From: Zeus faber | Taxonomy: Eukaryota > Chordata > Actinopteri > Zeiformes > Zeidae | Length of the DNA: 64,000 bases | Direction of reading: 5' to 3' | NCBI GenBank assembly: GCA_960531495.1 | Contig: OY482866.1 | Span: 248,001-312,000, forward strand | Shown: one piece after another, positions 41,692 to 55,700 of the stretch | Numbering within the stretch: the stretch's first letter is position 1 | Layout: each line of letters starts with the position of its first letter | Program-made: the position numbers and the translations under genes | Notes under the pieces: model-generated | The model's database searches: none | What the model was told of the DNA's origin: nothing | Seen by the model: only the letters and a program-made list of their open reading frames with translations

Positions 41692-44600
41692 TGAAAGAAA
41701 GATTGAAAGATTGAAAGATTGAAAGAAAGAATGAAAGAAAGATTGAAAGACTGAAAAAAATATTGAAAGAAAGATTGAAAGATTGAAAGATAGAATGAAA
41801 GAAAGATTGAAAGATTGAAAGATTGAAAGAAAGAATGAAAGAAAGATTGAAAGACTGAAAGAAAGAATGAAAGAAAGATTGAAAGTGCGAAAGAAAGAAT
41901 GAAAGAATTAAAGAAAGATTGAAAGAAATATTGAAAGAAAGAATGAAAGATTGAAAGAAAGAATGAAAGTAATAAAGATTGAAAGAAGGAATGAAGGAAA
42001 AGTTGAATGTTTGAAAGACTGAAAGAATGAATGAAAGAAAGCTTGAAAGAAAGATTGAAAGAACGAAAGAAAGAATGAAAGAATTAAAGAAAGATTGAAA
42101 GATTGAAAGAATATTGAAAGAAAGAGAGAATGAAAGTAAGAAAGATTGAAAGAAAGATTGAAAGTAAAAAAGATTGAAAGAAAGAATGAAAGAAAAATTG
42201 AAAGATTGAAAGATTGAAAGAAAGATTTAAAGAAAGATTTAAAGAAAGATTGAAAGACAGAAAGAAAGAATGAATAAAAGAATTAAAGAAAGATTGAAAG
42301 ATCGAAAGATTGAAAGATTGAAAGAAAGATTGAAAAAAGAATGATTGAAAGAAAGAAAGATTTAAAGAATGAAAGATTTAAAGAAAGATTGAAAGACTAA
42401 AAGTAAGAATGAAAAAAAAGAATGAAAGAAAGATTGAAAGATTGAAAGATTGAAAGAAAGAATGAAAGATTGAAAGAAAGAATGAAAGAACGATTGAAAG
42501 AAAGAATGAAAGAATGAAAGAAAGATTTAAAGATTGAAAGAAATATTGAAAGAAAGAGAGAATGAAAGTAAGAAAGATGGAAAGAAAAATTGAAAGATTG
42601 AAAGATTGAAAGAAAGAATTAAAGAAAGATTGAATGATTGAAAGATTGAAAGAAAGATTGAAAGAAAGATTGAAGAAAGAAAGATTTAAAGAAAAAAAGA
42701 TTTAAAGAAAGATTGAAAGACTAAAAGAAGGAATGAAAAAAAAGATTGAAAGAAAGATTGAAAAAAGAAAGAAAAGTTGAAAGAAAGATTGAAAGAAAGA
42801 TTGAAAGATTGAAGGAAAGATTGAAAGAACGATTGAAAGAAAGAATGAAAGAATGAAAGAAAGATTGAAAGATTGAAAGAAAGATTGAAAGTAATAAAGA
42901 TTGAAAGAAGGAATGAAAGAAAGATTGAAAGATTGAAAGATTGAAAGAAAGAATGAAAGATTGAAAGAAAGAATAAAAGAACGATTGAAAGAAAGAATGA
43001 AAGAATGAAAGAAAGATTGAAAGATTGAAAGAATATTGAAAGAAAGAGAGAATGAAAGTAAGAAAGATTGAAAGAAAGATTGAAAGTAAAAAAGATTGAA
43101 AGAAAGAATGAAAGAAAGATTGAAAGAAAGATTTAAAGAAAGATTGAAAGACTAAAAAAAAGAATGAAAGAAAGATTGAAAGGTTGAAAGAAAGAATGAA
43201 AGAATGAAAGAAAGATTGAAAGATTGAAAGAACGATTAAAAGAAAGAATGAAAGAACGAAAGAAAGATTGAAAGAAAGATTGAAAGTAATAAAGATTGAA
43301 AGAAGGAATGAAGGAAAAATTGAAAGTTTGAAAGACTGAAAGAATGAATGAAAGAAAGATTGAAAGATTGAAAGAAAGAAAGATTGAGAGAAAGAATGAA
43401 AGAATGAAAGAAAGATTGAAAGATTGAAAGAAATACTGAAAGAAAGAAAGAAAGATTGAAAGTAAGAACGATTGAAAGAAAGCTTGAAAGAAAGATTGAA
43501 AGAAGGAATGAAAGAAAGATTGAAAGATTGAAAGATTGAAATAAAGAATGAAAGATTGAAAGAAAGAATAAAAGAACGATTGAAAGAAAGAATGAAAGAA
43601 TGAAAGAAAGATTGAAAGATTGAAAGAATATTGAAAGAAAGAGAGAATGAAAGTAAGAAAGATTGAAAGAAAGATTGAAAGTAAAAAAGATTGAAAGAAA
43701 GAATGAAAGAAAAATTGAAAGATTGAAAGATTGAAAGAAAGATTTAAAGAAAGATTTAAAGAAAGATTGAAAGACTGAAAGAAAGAATGAATAAAAGAAT
43801 TAAAGAAAGATTGAAAGATCGAAAGATTGAAAGATTGAAAGAAAGATTTAAAGAAAGATTTAAAGAAAGATTGAAAGACTGAAAGAAAGAATGAATAAAA
43901 GAATTAAAGAAAGATTGAAAGATCGAAAGATTGAAAGATTGAAAGAAAGATTGAAAAAAGAATGATTAAAAGAAAGAAAGATTTAAAGAATGAAAGATTT
44001 AAAGAAAGATTGAAAGACCAAAAGTAAGAATGAAAAAAAAGAATGAAAGAAAGATTGAAAGATTGAAAGATTGAAAGAAAGAATGAAAGATTGAAAGAAA
44101 GAATGAAAGAACGATTGAAAGAAAGAATGAAAGAAAGATTGAAAGATTGAAAGAAATATTGAAAGAAAGAGAGAATGAAAGTAAGAAAGATGGAAAGAAA
44201 AATTGAAAGATTGAAAGATTGAAAGAAAGAATTAAAGAAAGATTGAATGATTGAAAGATTGAAAGAAAAATTGAAAGAAAGATTGAAGAAAGAAAGATTT
44301 AAAGAAAAAAAGATTTAAAGAAAGATTGAAAGACTAAAAGTAAGAATGAAAAAAAAGATTGAAAGAAAGATTGAAAAAAGAAAGAAAGATTGAAAGAAAG
44401 ATTGAAAGAAAGATTGAAAGAAAGAATGAAAGTTTGAAAGAAAGATTGAAAGAAAGATTGAAAGAAAGATTGAAAGACTGAAAGAAAAAATGAAAGAAAG
44501 ATTAAAAGAGAGATTGAAAGATTGAAAGATTGAAAGAAAGAATGAAAGATTGAAAGAAAGAATGAAAGAATGAATGAAAGATTAAAAGATTGAAAGAAAT

Positions 44601-47600
44601 ATTGAAAAAAAGAAAGATTGAAAGTAAGAAAAATTGAAAGAATGAATGAAAGAAACAAAAAAAGACTGATAAAAAGAAAGAATGTTTGAGAGATCAAAAT
44701 ATTTAAAGAAAGAAAGATTGAAAGAAAGATTTTAAGACTGAATTAAAGAATGAAAGAAAGATTGAAAGAAAGGTTGAAAGATAGAATGAAAGAAAGATTG
44801 AAAGATTGAAAGTTGTAAAGAAAGATTGAAAGAAAGATTTAAAGAAAGATTGAAAGACTAAAAAAAAGAGTGAAAGAAAGATTGAAAGGTTGAAAGAAAG
44901 AATGAAAGAATGAAAGAAAGATTGAAAGATTGAAAGAAAGTTTGAAAGAGAGATTTAAACAAAGAAAGATTGAAAGTAAGAAAGATTGAAAGAATTAATG
45001 AAAGAAAGATTGAAAGATTGAAAGAAAGAATGAAAGAAAGATTGAAAGATTGAAATATTGAAAGAAAGATTGAATGTTTGAAAAAAGATTGAAAGTATTA
45101 AAGATCGAAAGAAATATTTAAAGAAAGATTGAAAGATTGAAAGAAAGGATTAAAGAACGATTGAAAGAAAGAATGAATGAATGAAAGAAAGAATGAAAGA
45201 TTAAACAATTGAAAGAAAGATTGGAAGAAAGATTGAAAAAAGAAATATTGAAAGAAAGAATGAAAGAAAGATTGAAAGAAAGTTGGAAAGAAAGATTGAA
45301 AGAAAGAAAGATTGAAAGAAATAATGAAAGAAAGATTGAACGATTGGAACCAATATTGAAAGATAGAAAAATTGAAAGTAAGAAAGAATGAAAGCAAGAT
45401 TGAAAGATTGAAAGAAAGAATGAAAGAAAGATTGAAAGATTGACAGAATGATTGAAAAAAAGGTTGAAAGACTGAAAGAAAGAATGAAAAAAAGATTGAA
45501 AGATTGAAAGATTGAAAGAAAGATTGAATGTTTGAAAGAAAGTTTGAAAGAAAGATTTAAAGAAAGAAAGATTGAAAGAAATATTGAAAGAAAGATTGAA
45601 AGATTGAAAGAAAGATTGAAAGATTGAAAGATTGAAATAATGATTGAAAGTTTGAAAGAAAGATTGAAAGAAAGATTTAAGGAAAGAAAGATTGAAAGTA
45701 AGAAAGATTGAAAGAAATATTGAAAGAAAGATTGAAAGATTGAAAGAAAGATTGAAAGAAAGAATGAAAGAAAGATTGAAAGAAATATTGAAAAAAAGAA
45801 AGATTGAAAGAAAGATTGAAAGACTGAAGGAAAGAATGAAAGAAAGATTGAAAGAAAGATTGAAAGAAAGATTGAAAGAAAGAAAGATTGAAAGAAAGAT
45901 TGGAAGATTGAAAGATTGAAAGAAAGAATGAAAAATTGAAAGAAAGAATGAAAGAACGATTGAAAGAAAGAATGAAAGAATGAAAGAAAGATTGAAAGAT
46001 TGAAAGAAAGATTGAAAGAAACATTTAAAGAAAGATTGAAAGACTGAAAGAAAGAATGAAAGAAATAATTAAAGAAAGATTGAAAGAACGAATGTAAGAA
46101 AGATTGAAAGATTGAAAGATTGAAATAAAGATTGAAAGACAAAGAAAAAATGAAAGAAAGATTAAAAGAGAGATTGAAAGATTGAAAGATTGAAAGAAAG
46201 AATGAAAGATTGAAAGAAAGAATGAAAGAATGAATGAAAGATTAAAAGATTGAAAGAAATATTGAAAAAAAGAAAGATTGAAAGTAAGAAAAATTGAAAG
46301 AATGAATGAAAGAAACAAAAAAAGACTGATAAAAAGAAAGAATGTTTGAGAGATCAAAATATTTAAAGAAAGAAAGATTGAAAGAAAGATTTTAAGACTG
46401 AATTAAAGAATGAAAGAAAGATTGAAAGAAAGGTTGAAAGATAGAATGAAAGAAAGATTGAAAGATTGAAAGTTGTAAAGAAAGATTGAAAGAAAGATTT
46501 AAAGAAAGATTGAAAGACTAAAAAAAAGAATGAAAGAAAGATTGAAAGGTTGAAAGAAAGAATGAAAGAATGAAAGAAAGATTGAAAGATTGAAAGAAAG
46601 TTTGAAAGAGAGATTTAAACAAAGAAAGATTGAAAGTAAGAAAGATTGAAAGAATTAATGAAAGAAAGATTGAAAGATTGAAAGAAAGAATGAAAGAAAG
46701 ATTGAAAGATTGAAATATTGAAAGAAAGATTGAATGTTTGAAAAAAGATTGAAAGTATTAAAGATCGAAAGAAATATTTAAAGAAAGATTGAAAGATTGA
46801 AAGAAAGGATTAAAGAACGATTGAAAGAAAGAATGAATGAATGAAAGAAAGAATGAAAGATTAAACAATTGAAAGAAAGATTGGAAGAAAGATTGAAAAA
46901 AGAAATATTGAAAGAAAGAATGAAAGAAAGATTGAAAGAAAGTTGGAAAGAAAGATTGAAAGAAAGAAAGATTGAAAGAAATAATGAAAGAAAGATTGAA
47001 CGATTGGAACCAATATTGAAAGATAGAAAAATTGAAAGTAAGAAAGAATGAAAGCAAGATTGAAAGATTGAAAGAAAGAATGAAAGAAAGATTGAAAGAT
47101 TGACAGAATGATTGAAAAAAAGGTTGAAAGACTGAAAGAAAGAATGAAAAAAAGATTGAAAGATTGAAAGATTGAAAGAAAGATTGAATGTTTGAAAGAA
47201 AGTTTGAAAGAAAGATTTAAAGAAAGAAAGATTGAAAGAAATATTGAAAGAAAGATTGAAAGATTGAAAGAAAGATTGAAAGATTGAAAGATTGAAATAA
47301 TGATTGAAAGTTTGAAAGAAAGATTGAAAGAAAGATTTAAGGAAAGAAAGATTGAAAGTAAGAAAGATTGAAAGAAATATTGAAAGAAAGATTGAAAGAT
47401 TGAAAGAAAGATTGAAAGAAAGAATGAAAGAAAGATTGAAAGAAATATTGAAAAAAAGAAAGATTGAAAGAAAGATTGAAAGACTGAAGGAAAGAATGAA
47501 AGAAAGATTGAAAGAAAGATTGAAAGAAAGATTGAAAGAAAGAAAGATTGAAAGAAAGATTGGAAGATTGAAAGATTGAAAGAAAGAATGAAAAATTGAA

Positions 47601-49797
47601 AGAAAGAATGAAAGAACGATTGAAAGAAAGAATGAAAGAATGAAAGAAAGATTGAAAGATTGAAAGAAAGATTGAAAGAAAGATTTAAAGAAAGATTGAA
47701 AGACTGAAAGAAAGAATGAAAGAAATAATTAAAGAAAGATTGAAAGAACGAATGTAAGAAAGATTGAAAGATTGAAAGATTGAAATAAAGATTGAAAGTT
47801 TGAAAGAAAGATTGAAAGAAAGATTTAAAGAAAGAAAGATTGAAAGAAATATTGAAAGAAAGATTGAAAGAATTAACAAAAGAAAGATTGAAAGAAAGAA
47901 TGAAAGAAAGATTGAACGATTGGAAGAAATATTGAAAGAAAGATAGATTGAAAGTAAGATAGATTGAAAGAAAGAATGAAAGAAAGATTGAAAGATTTAA
48001 AGAATGAATGAAAGAAAGATTGAAAGATTGAAATATTGAAAGAAAGAATGAATGAAAGATTGAAAGATTGAAAGAAAGATTGAAAGATTGAAAGATTGAA
48101 ATAAAGATTGAAAGTTTGAAAGAAAGATTGAAAGAAAGATTGAAAGAAAGAAAGAAATATTGAAAGAAAGATTGAAAGAAAGATTGAAAGAAAGAAAGAT
48201 TGAATGATTGAATGATTGAAAGAAAGACTGAAAGAAAGAATGACGGACAGAAAGATTGAAAGAAAGAATGAAAGAAAGATTGAAAAAAAGATTGAAAGAT
48301 TAAACAATTGAAAGAAAGATTGCAAGAAAGATGGAAAGAATGAAAGATTGAAATAATGATTGAAAGTTTGAAAGAAAGATTGAAAGAAAGATTTAAACAA
48401 AGAAAGATTGAAAGTAAGAAAGATTGAAAGAAATATTGAACGAAAGATTGGAAGAAAGGATGAAAGAAAAATTGAAAGAAAGATTGAAAGAAAGATTGAA
48501 AGAATGATTTAAACAAAGAAAGATTGAAAGTAAGAAAGATTGAAAGAAATATTGAACGAAAGATTGAAAGAAAGGATGAAAGAAAGATTGAAAGAAAGAT
48601 TGAAAGATTGAAATATTGAAAGAAAGAATGAAAGAAAGATTGAAAGATTGAAAGAAAGATTGAAAGTTTGAAAGATTGAAATAAAAATTGAAAGTTTGAA
48701 AGAAAGATTGAAAGAAAGATTTAAAGAAAGATTGAAAGACTGAAAGAAAAAATGAAAGGCAGATTGAAAGAAAGATTGAAAGATTGCAAGAAAGAATGAA
48801 AGAAATATTGAAAGATTGAAATATTGAAAGAAAGAATGAAAGAAAGATTGAAAGATTGAAAGAAAGATTGAAAGATTGAAAGATTGAAAGATTGAAATAA
48901 AGATTGAAAGTTGAAAGAAAGATTGAAAGATTGAAAGAAAGATTGAAAGAAAGATTGAAATAAAGATTGAAAGTTTGAAAGAAAGAAAGAAAGATTGAAA
49001 GAAAGATTGAAAGAAAGATTGAAAGAAAGATTGAAAGAAAGAATGAAACAAAGATTGAAATAAAGAATGAAAGAAAGATTGAAAGAAAGATTGAAAGAAA
49101 GAAAGATTGAAAGATTGAATGATTGAAAGAAAGACTGAAAGAAAGAATGACGGACAGAAAGATTGAAATAAAGAATGAAAGAAAGATTGAAAAAAAGATT
49201 GAAAGATTAAACAATTGAAAGAAAGATTGCAAGAAAGATGGAAAGAATGAAAGATTGAAATAATGATTGAAAGTTTGAAAGAAAGATTGAAAGAAAGATT
49301 TAAACAAAGAAAGATTGAAAGTAAGAAAGTTTGAAAGAAATATTGAACGAAAGATTGAAAGAAAGGATGAAAGAAAGATTGAAAGAAAGATTGAAAGATT
49401 GAAAGAAAGATTGAAAGAAAGATTGAAAGATTGAAAGAAAGATTGAAAGAAAGATTGAAAGAATGATTTAAACAAAGAAAGATTGAAAGTAAGACAGATT
49501 GAAAGAAATATTGAACGAAAGATTGAAAGAAAGGATGAAAGAAAGATTGAAAGAAAGATTGAAAAAAAGAAACATTGAAAGAAAGATTGAACGACTGAAG
49601 GAAAGAATGAAAGAAAGATTGAAAGAAAGATTGAAAGAAAGATTTAAACAAAGAAAGATTGAACGTAAGAAAGATTGAAAGACATATTGAACGAAAGATT
49701 GAAAGAAAGGATAAAAGAAAGATTGAAAGAAAGATTGAAAGATTGAAAGAAAGATTGAAAGAAAGATTGAAAGAATTAAATATTGAAATAATGATTG
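41531..49797. repeat. 8267-bp tandem duplication, copy 1
   Basis: Landmarks recur at exactly +8267: TTTAAAGACTG at 41,671 and 49,938, the GATCAAAATATT segment at about 44,691 and 52,958, and CCAATATTG near 45,350 and 53,617. Divergence starts left of 41,531 (GATTGAAAGTTT versus GATTGAAGTTT). About 26 bp of shared sequence (41,531-41,556, 49,798-49,823, 58,065-58,090) marks the joints. The first ~180 bp overlap the end of the 9735-bp duplication, so this event reused its edge. No gene is present. Confidence 0.92.
44481..47798. repeat. Nested 1660-bp tandem duplication (within copy 1)
   Basis: Copy 1 runs 44,481-46,140 and copy 2 46,141-47,798, both starting AAAGAAAAAATGAAAG. Differences seen are 44,870 g versus 46,530 a (AGAGTG/AGAATG) and 46,022 c versus 47,682 g (ACATTTAAAG/AGATTTAAAG). 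The left junction near 46,140 reads GAAAGACAAAG, an arrangement I did not see elsewhere except in its 8267-bp copy. Confidence 0.88.
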
Positions 49798-52700
49798 AAG
49801 TTTGAAAGAAAGATTGAAAGAAAAATTGAAAGAAAGATTGAAAGACTGAAGGAAAGAATGAGTGAAAGATTGAAAGAAAGATTAAAAGAAAAAAAGATTG
49901 AAAGTATTAAAGACTGAAAAAAATATTGAAAGAAAGATTTAAAGACTGAAAGATAGAATGAAAGAAAGATTGAAAGATTGAAAGATTGAAAGAAAGAATG
50001 AAAGAAAGATTGAAAGACTGAAAAAAATATTGAAAGAAAGATTGAAAGATTGAAAGATAGAATGAAAGAAAGATTGAAAGATTGAAAGATTGAAAGAAAG
50101 AATGAAAGAAAGATTGAAAGACTGAAAGAAAGAATGAAAGAAAGATTGAAAGTGCGAAAGAAAGAATGAAAGAATTAAAGAAAGATTGAAAGAAATATTG
50201 AAAGAAAGAATGAAAGATTGAAAGAAAGAATGAAAGTAATAAAGATTGAAAGAAGGAATGAAGGAAAAGTTGAATGTTTGAAAGACTGAAAGAATGAATG
50301 AAAGAAAGCTTGAAAGAAAGATTGAAAGAACGAAAGAAAGAATGAAAGAATTAAAGAAAGATTGAAAGATTGAAAGAATATTGAAAGAAAGAGAGAATGA
50401 AAGTAAGAAAGATTGAAAGAAAGATTGAAAGTAAAAAAGATTGAAAGAAAGAATGAAAGAAAAATTGAAAGATTGAAAGATTGAAAGAAAGATTTAAAGA
50501 AAGATTTAAAGAAAGATTGAAAGACAGAAAGAAAGAATGAATAAAAGAATTAAAGAAAGATTGAAAGATCGAAAGATTGAAAGATTGAAAGAAAGATTGA
50601 AAAAAGAATGATTGAAAGAAAGAAAGATTTAAAGAATGAAAGATTTAAAGAAAGATTGAAAGACTAAAAGTAAGAATGAAAAAAAAGAATGAAAGAAAGA
50701 TTGAAAGATTGAAAGATTGAAAGAAAGAATGAAAGATTGAAAGAAAGAATGAAAGAACGATTGAAAGAAAGAATGAAAGAATGAAAGAAAGATTTAAAGA
50801 TTGAAAGAAATATTGAAAGAAAGAGAGAATGAAAGTAAGAAAGATGGAAAGAAAAATTGAAAGATTGAAAGATTGAAAGAAAGAATTAAAGAAAGATTGA
50901 ATGATTGAAAGATTGAAAGAAAGATTGAAAGAAAGATTGAAGAAAGAAAGATTTAAAGAAAAAAAGATTTAAAGAAAGATTGAAAGACTAAAAGAAGGAA
51001 TGAAAAAAAAGATTGAAAGAAAGATTGAAAAAAGAAAGAAAAGTTGAAAGAAAGATTGAAAGAAAGATTGAAAGATTGAAGGAAAGATTGAAAGAACGAT
51101 TGAAAGAAAGAATGAAAGAATGAAAGAAAGATTGAAAGATTGAAAGAAAGATTGAAAGTAATAAAGATTGAAAGAAGGAATGAAAGAAAGATTGAAAGAT
51201 TGAAAGATTGAAAGAAAGAATGAAAGATTGAAAGAAAGAATAAAAGAACGATTGAAAGAAAGAATGAAAGAATGAAAGAAAGATTGAAAGATTGAAAGAA
51301 TATTGAAAGAAAGAGAGAATGAAAGTAAGAAAGATTGAAAGAAAGATTGAAAGTAAAAAAGATTGAAAGAAAGAATGAAAGAAAGATTGAAAGAAAGATT
51401 TAAAGAAAGATTGAAAGACTAAAAAAAAGAATGAAAGAAAGATTGAAAGGTTGAAAGAAAGAATGAAAGAATGAAAGAAAGATTGAAAGATTGAAAGAAC
51501 GATTAAAAGAAAGAATGAAAGAACGAAAGAAAGATTGAAAGAAAGATTGAAAGTAATAAAGATTGAAAGAAGGAATGAAGGAAAAATTGAAAGTTTGAAA
51601 GACTGAAAGAATGAATGAAAGAAAGATTGAAAGATTGAAAGAAAGAAAGATTGAGAGAAAGAATGAAAGAATGAAAGAAAGATTGAAAGATTGAAAGAAA
51701 TACTGAAAGAAAGAAAGAAAGATTGAAAGTAAGAACGATTGAAAGAAAGCTTGAAAGAAAGATTGAAAGAAGGAATGAAAGAAAGATTGAAAGATTGAAA
51801 GATTGAAATAAAGAATGAAAGATTGAAAGAAAGAATAAAAGAACGATTGAAAGAAAGAATGAAAGAATGAAAGAAAGATTGAAAGATTGAAAGAATATTG
51901 AAAGAAAGAGAGAATGAAAGTAAGAAAGATTGAAAGAAAGATTGAAAGTAAAAAAGATTGAAAGAAAGAATGAAAGAAAAATTGAAAGATTGAAAGATTG
52001 AAAGAAAGATTTAAAGAAAGATTTAAAGAAAGATTGAAAGACTGAAAGAAAGAATGAATAAAAGAATTAAAGAAAGATTGAAAGATCGAAAGATTGAAAG
52101 ATTGAAAGAAAGATTTAAAGAAAGATTTAAAGAAAGATTGAAAGACTGAAAGAAAGAATGAATAAAAGAATTAAAGAAAGATTGAAAGATCGAAAGATTG
52201 AAAGATTGAAAGAAAGATTGAAAAAAGAATGATTAAAAGAAAGAAAGATTTAAAGAATGAAAGATTTAAAGAAAGATTGAAAGACCAAAAGTAAGAATGA
52301 AAAAAAAGAATGAAAGAAAGATTGAAAGATTGAAAGATTGAAAGAAAGAATGAAAGATTGAAAGAAAGAATGAAAGAACGATTGAAAGAAAGAATGAAAG
52401 AAAGATTGAAAGATTGAAAGAAATATTGAAAGAAAGAGAGAATGAAAGTAAGAAAGATGGAAAGAAAAATTGAAAGATTGAAAGATTGAAAGAAAGAATT
52501 AAAGAAAGATTGAATGATTGAAAGATTGAAAGAAAAATTGAAAGAAAGATTGAAGAAAGAAAGATTTAAAGAAAAAAAGATTTAAAGAAAGATTGAAAGA
52601 CTAAAAGTAAGAATGAAAAAAAAGATTGAAAGAAAGATTGAAAAAAGAAAGAAAGATTGAAAGAAAGATTGAAAGAAAGATTGAAAGAAAGAATGAAAGT

Positions 52701-55700
52701 TTGAAAGAAAGATTGAAAGAAAGATTGAAAGAAAGATTGAAAGACTGAAAGAAAAAATGAAAGAAAGATTAAAAGAGAGATTGAAAGATTGAAAGATTGA
52801 AAGAAAGAATGAAAGATTGAAAGAAAGAATGAAAGAATGAATGAAAGATTAAAAGATTGAAAGAAATATTGAAAAAAAGAAAGATTGAAAGTAAGAAAAA
52901 TTGAAAGAATGAATGAAAGAAACAAAAAAAGACTGATAAAAAGAAAGAATGTTTGAGAGATCAAAATATTTAAAGAAAGAAAGATTGAAAGAAAGATTTT
53001 AAGACTGAATTAAAGAATGAAAGAAAGATTGAAAGAAAGGTTGAAAGATAGAATGAAAGAAAGATTGAAAGATTGAAAGTTGTAAAGAAAGATTGAAAGA
53101 AAGATTTAAAGAAAGATTGAAAGACTAAAAAAAAGAGTGAAAGAAAGATTGAAAGGTTGAAAGAAAGAATGAAAGAATGAAAGAAAGATTGAAAGATTGA
53201 AAGAAAGTTTGAAAGAGAGATTTAAACAAAGAAAGATTGAAAGTAAGAAAGATTGAAAGAATTAATGAAAGAAAGATTGAAAGATTGAAAGAAAGAATGA
53301 AAGAAAGATTGAAAGATTGAAATATTGAAAGAAAGATTGAATGTTTGAAAAAAGATTGAAAGTATTAAAGATCGAAAGAAATATTTAAAGAAAGATTGAA
53401 AGATTGAAAGAAAGGATTAAAGAACGATTGAAAGAAAGAATGAATGAATGAAAGAAAGAATGAAAGATTAAACAATTGAAAGAAAGATTGGAAGAAAGAT
53501 TGAAAAAAGAAATATTGAAAGAAAGAATGAAAGAAAGATTGAAAGAAAGTTGGAAAGAAAGATTGAAAGAAAGAAAGATTGAAAGAAATAATGAAAGAAA
53601 GATTGAACGATTGGAACCAATATTGAAAGATAGAAAAATTGAAAGTAAGAAAGAATGAAAGCAAGATTGAAAGATTGAAAGAAAGAATGAAAGAAAGATT
53701 GAAAGATTGACAGAATGATTGAAAAAAAGGTTGAAAGACTGAAAGAAAGAATGAAAAAAAGATTGAAAGATTGAAAGATTGAAAGAAAGATTGAATGTTT
53801 GAAAGAAAGTTTGAAAGAAAGATTTAAAGAAAGAAAGATTGAAAGAAATATTGAAAGAAAGATTGAAAGATTGAAAGAAAGATTGAAAGATTGAAAGATT
53901 GAAATAATGATTGAAAGTTTGAAAGAAAGATTGAAAGAAAGATTTAAGGAAAGAAAGATTGAAAGTAAGAAAGATTGAAAGAAATATTGAAAGAAAGATT
54001 GAAAGATTGAAAGAAAGATTGAAAGAAAGAATGAAAGAAAGATTGAAAGAAATATTGAAAAAAAGAAAGATTGAAAGAAAGATTGAAAGACTGAAGGAAA
54101 GAATGAAAGAAAGATTGAAAGAAAGATTGAAAGAAAGATTGAAAGAAAGAAAGATTGAAAGAAAGATTGGAAGATTGAAAGATTGAAAGAAAGAATGAAA
54201 AATTGAAAGAAAGAATGAAAGAACGATTGAAAGAAAGAATGAAAGAATGAAAGAAAGATTGAAAGATTGAAAGAAAGATTGAAAGAAACATTTAAAGAAA
54301 GATTGAAAGACTGAAAGAAAGAATGAAAGAAATAATTAAAGAAAGATTGAAAGAACGAATGTAAGAAAGATTGAAAGATTGAAAGATTGAAATAAAGATT
54401 GAAAGACAAAGAAAAAATGAAAGAAAGATTAAAAGAGAGATTGAAAGATTGAAAGATTGAAAGAAAGAATGAAAGATTGAAAGAAAGAATGAAAGAATGA
54501 ATGAAAGATTAAAAGATTGAAAGAAATATTGAAAAAAAGAAAGATTGAAAGTAAGAAAAATTGAAAGAATGAATGAAAGAAACAAAAAAAGACTGATAAA
54601 AAGAAAGAATGTTTGAGAGATCAAAATATTTAAAGAAAGAAAGATTGAAAGAAAGATTTTAAGACTGAATTAAAGAATGAAAGAAAGATTGAAAGAAAGG
54701 TTGAAAGATAGAATGAAAGAAAGATTGAAAGATTGAAAGTTGTAAAGAAAGATTGAAAGAAAGATTTAAAGAAAGATTGAAAGACTAAAAAAAAGAATGA
54801 AAGAAAGATTGAAAGGTTGAAAGAAAGAATGAAAGAATGAAAGAAAGATTGAAAGATTGAAAGAAAGTTTGAAAGAGAGATTTAAACAAAGAAAGATTGA
54901 AAGTAAGAAAGATTGAAAGAATTAATGAAAGAAAGATTGAAAGATTGAAAGAAAGAATGAAAGAAAGATTGAAAGATTGAAATATTGAAAGAAAGATTGA
55001 ATGTTTGAAAAAAGATTGAAAGTATTAAAGATCGAAAGAAATATTTAAAGAAAGATTGAAAGATTGAAAGAAAGGATTAAAGAACGATTGAAAGAAAGAA
55101 TGAATGAATGAAAGAAAGAATGAAAGATTAAACAATTGAAAGAAAGATTGGAAGAAAGATTGAAAAAAGAAATATTGAAAGAAAGAATGAAAGAAAGATT
55201 GAAAGAAAGTTGGAAAGAAAGATTGAAAGAAAGAAAGATTGAAAGAAATAATGAAAGAAAGATTGAACGATTGGAACCAATATTGAAAGATAGAAAAATT
55301 GAAAGTAAGAAAGAATGAAAGCAAGATTGAAAGATTGAAAGAAAGAATGAAAGAAAGATTGAAAGATTGACAGAATGATTGAAAAAAAGGTTGAAAGACT
55401 GAAAGAAAGAATGAAAAAAAGATTGAAAGATTGAAAGATTGAAAGAAAGATTGAATGTTTGAAAGAAAGTTTGAAAGAAAGATTTAAAGAAAGAAAGATT
55501 GAAAGAAATATTGAAAGAAAGATTGAAAGATTGAAAGAAAGATTGAAAGATTGAAAGATTGAAATAATGATTGAAAGTTTGAAAGAAAGATTGAAAGAAA
55601 GATTTAAGGAAAGAAAGATTGAAAGTAAGAAAGATTGAAAGAAATATTGAAAGAAAGATTGAAAGATTGAAAGAAAGATTGAAAGAAAGAATGAAAGAAA

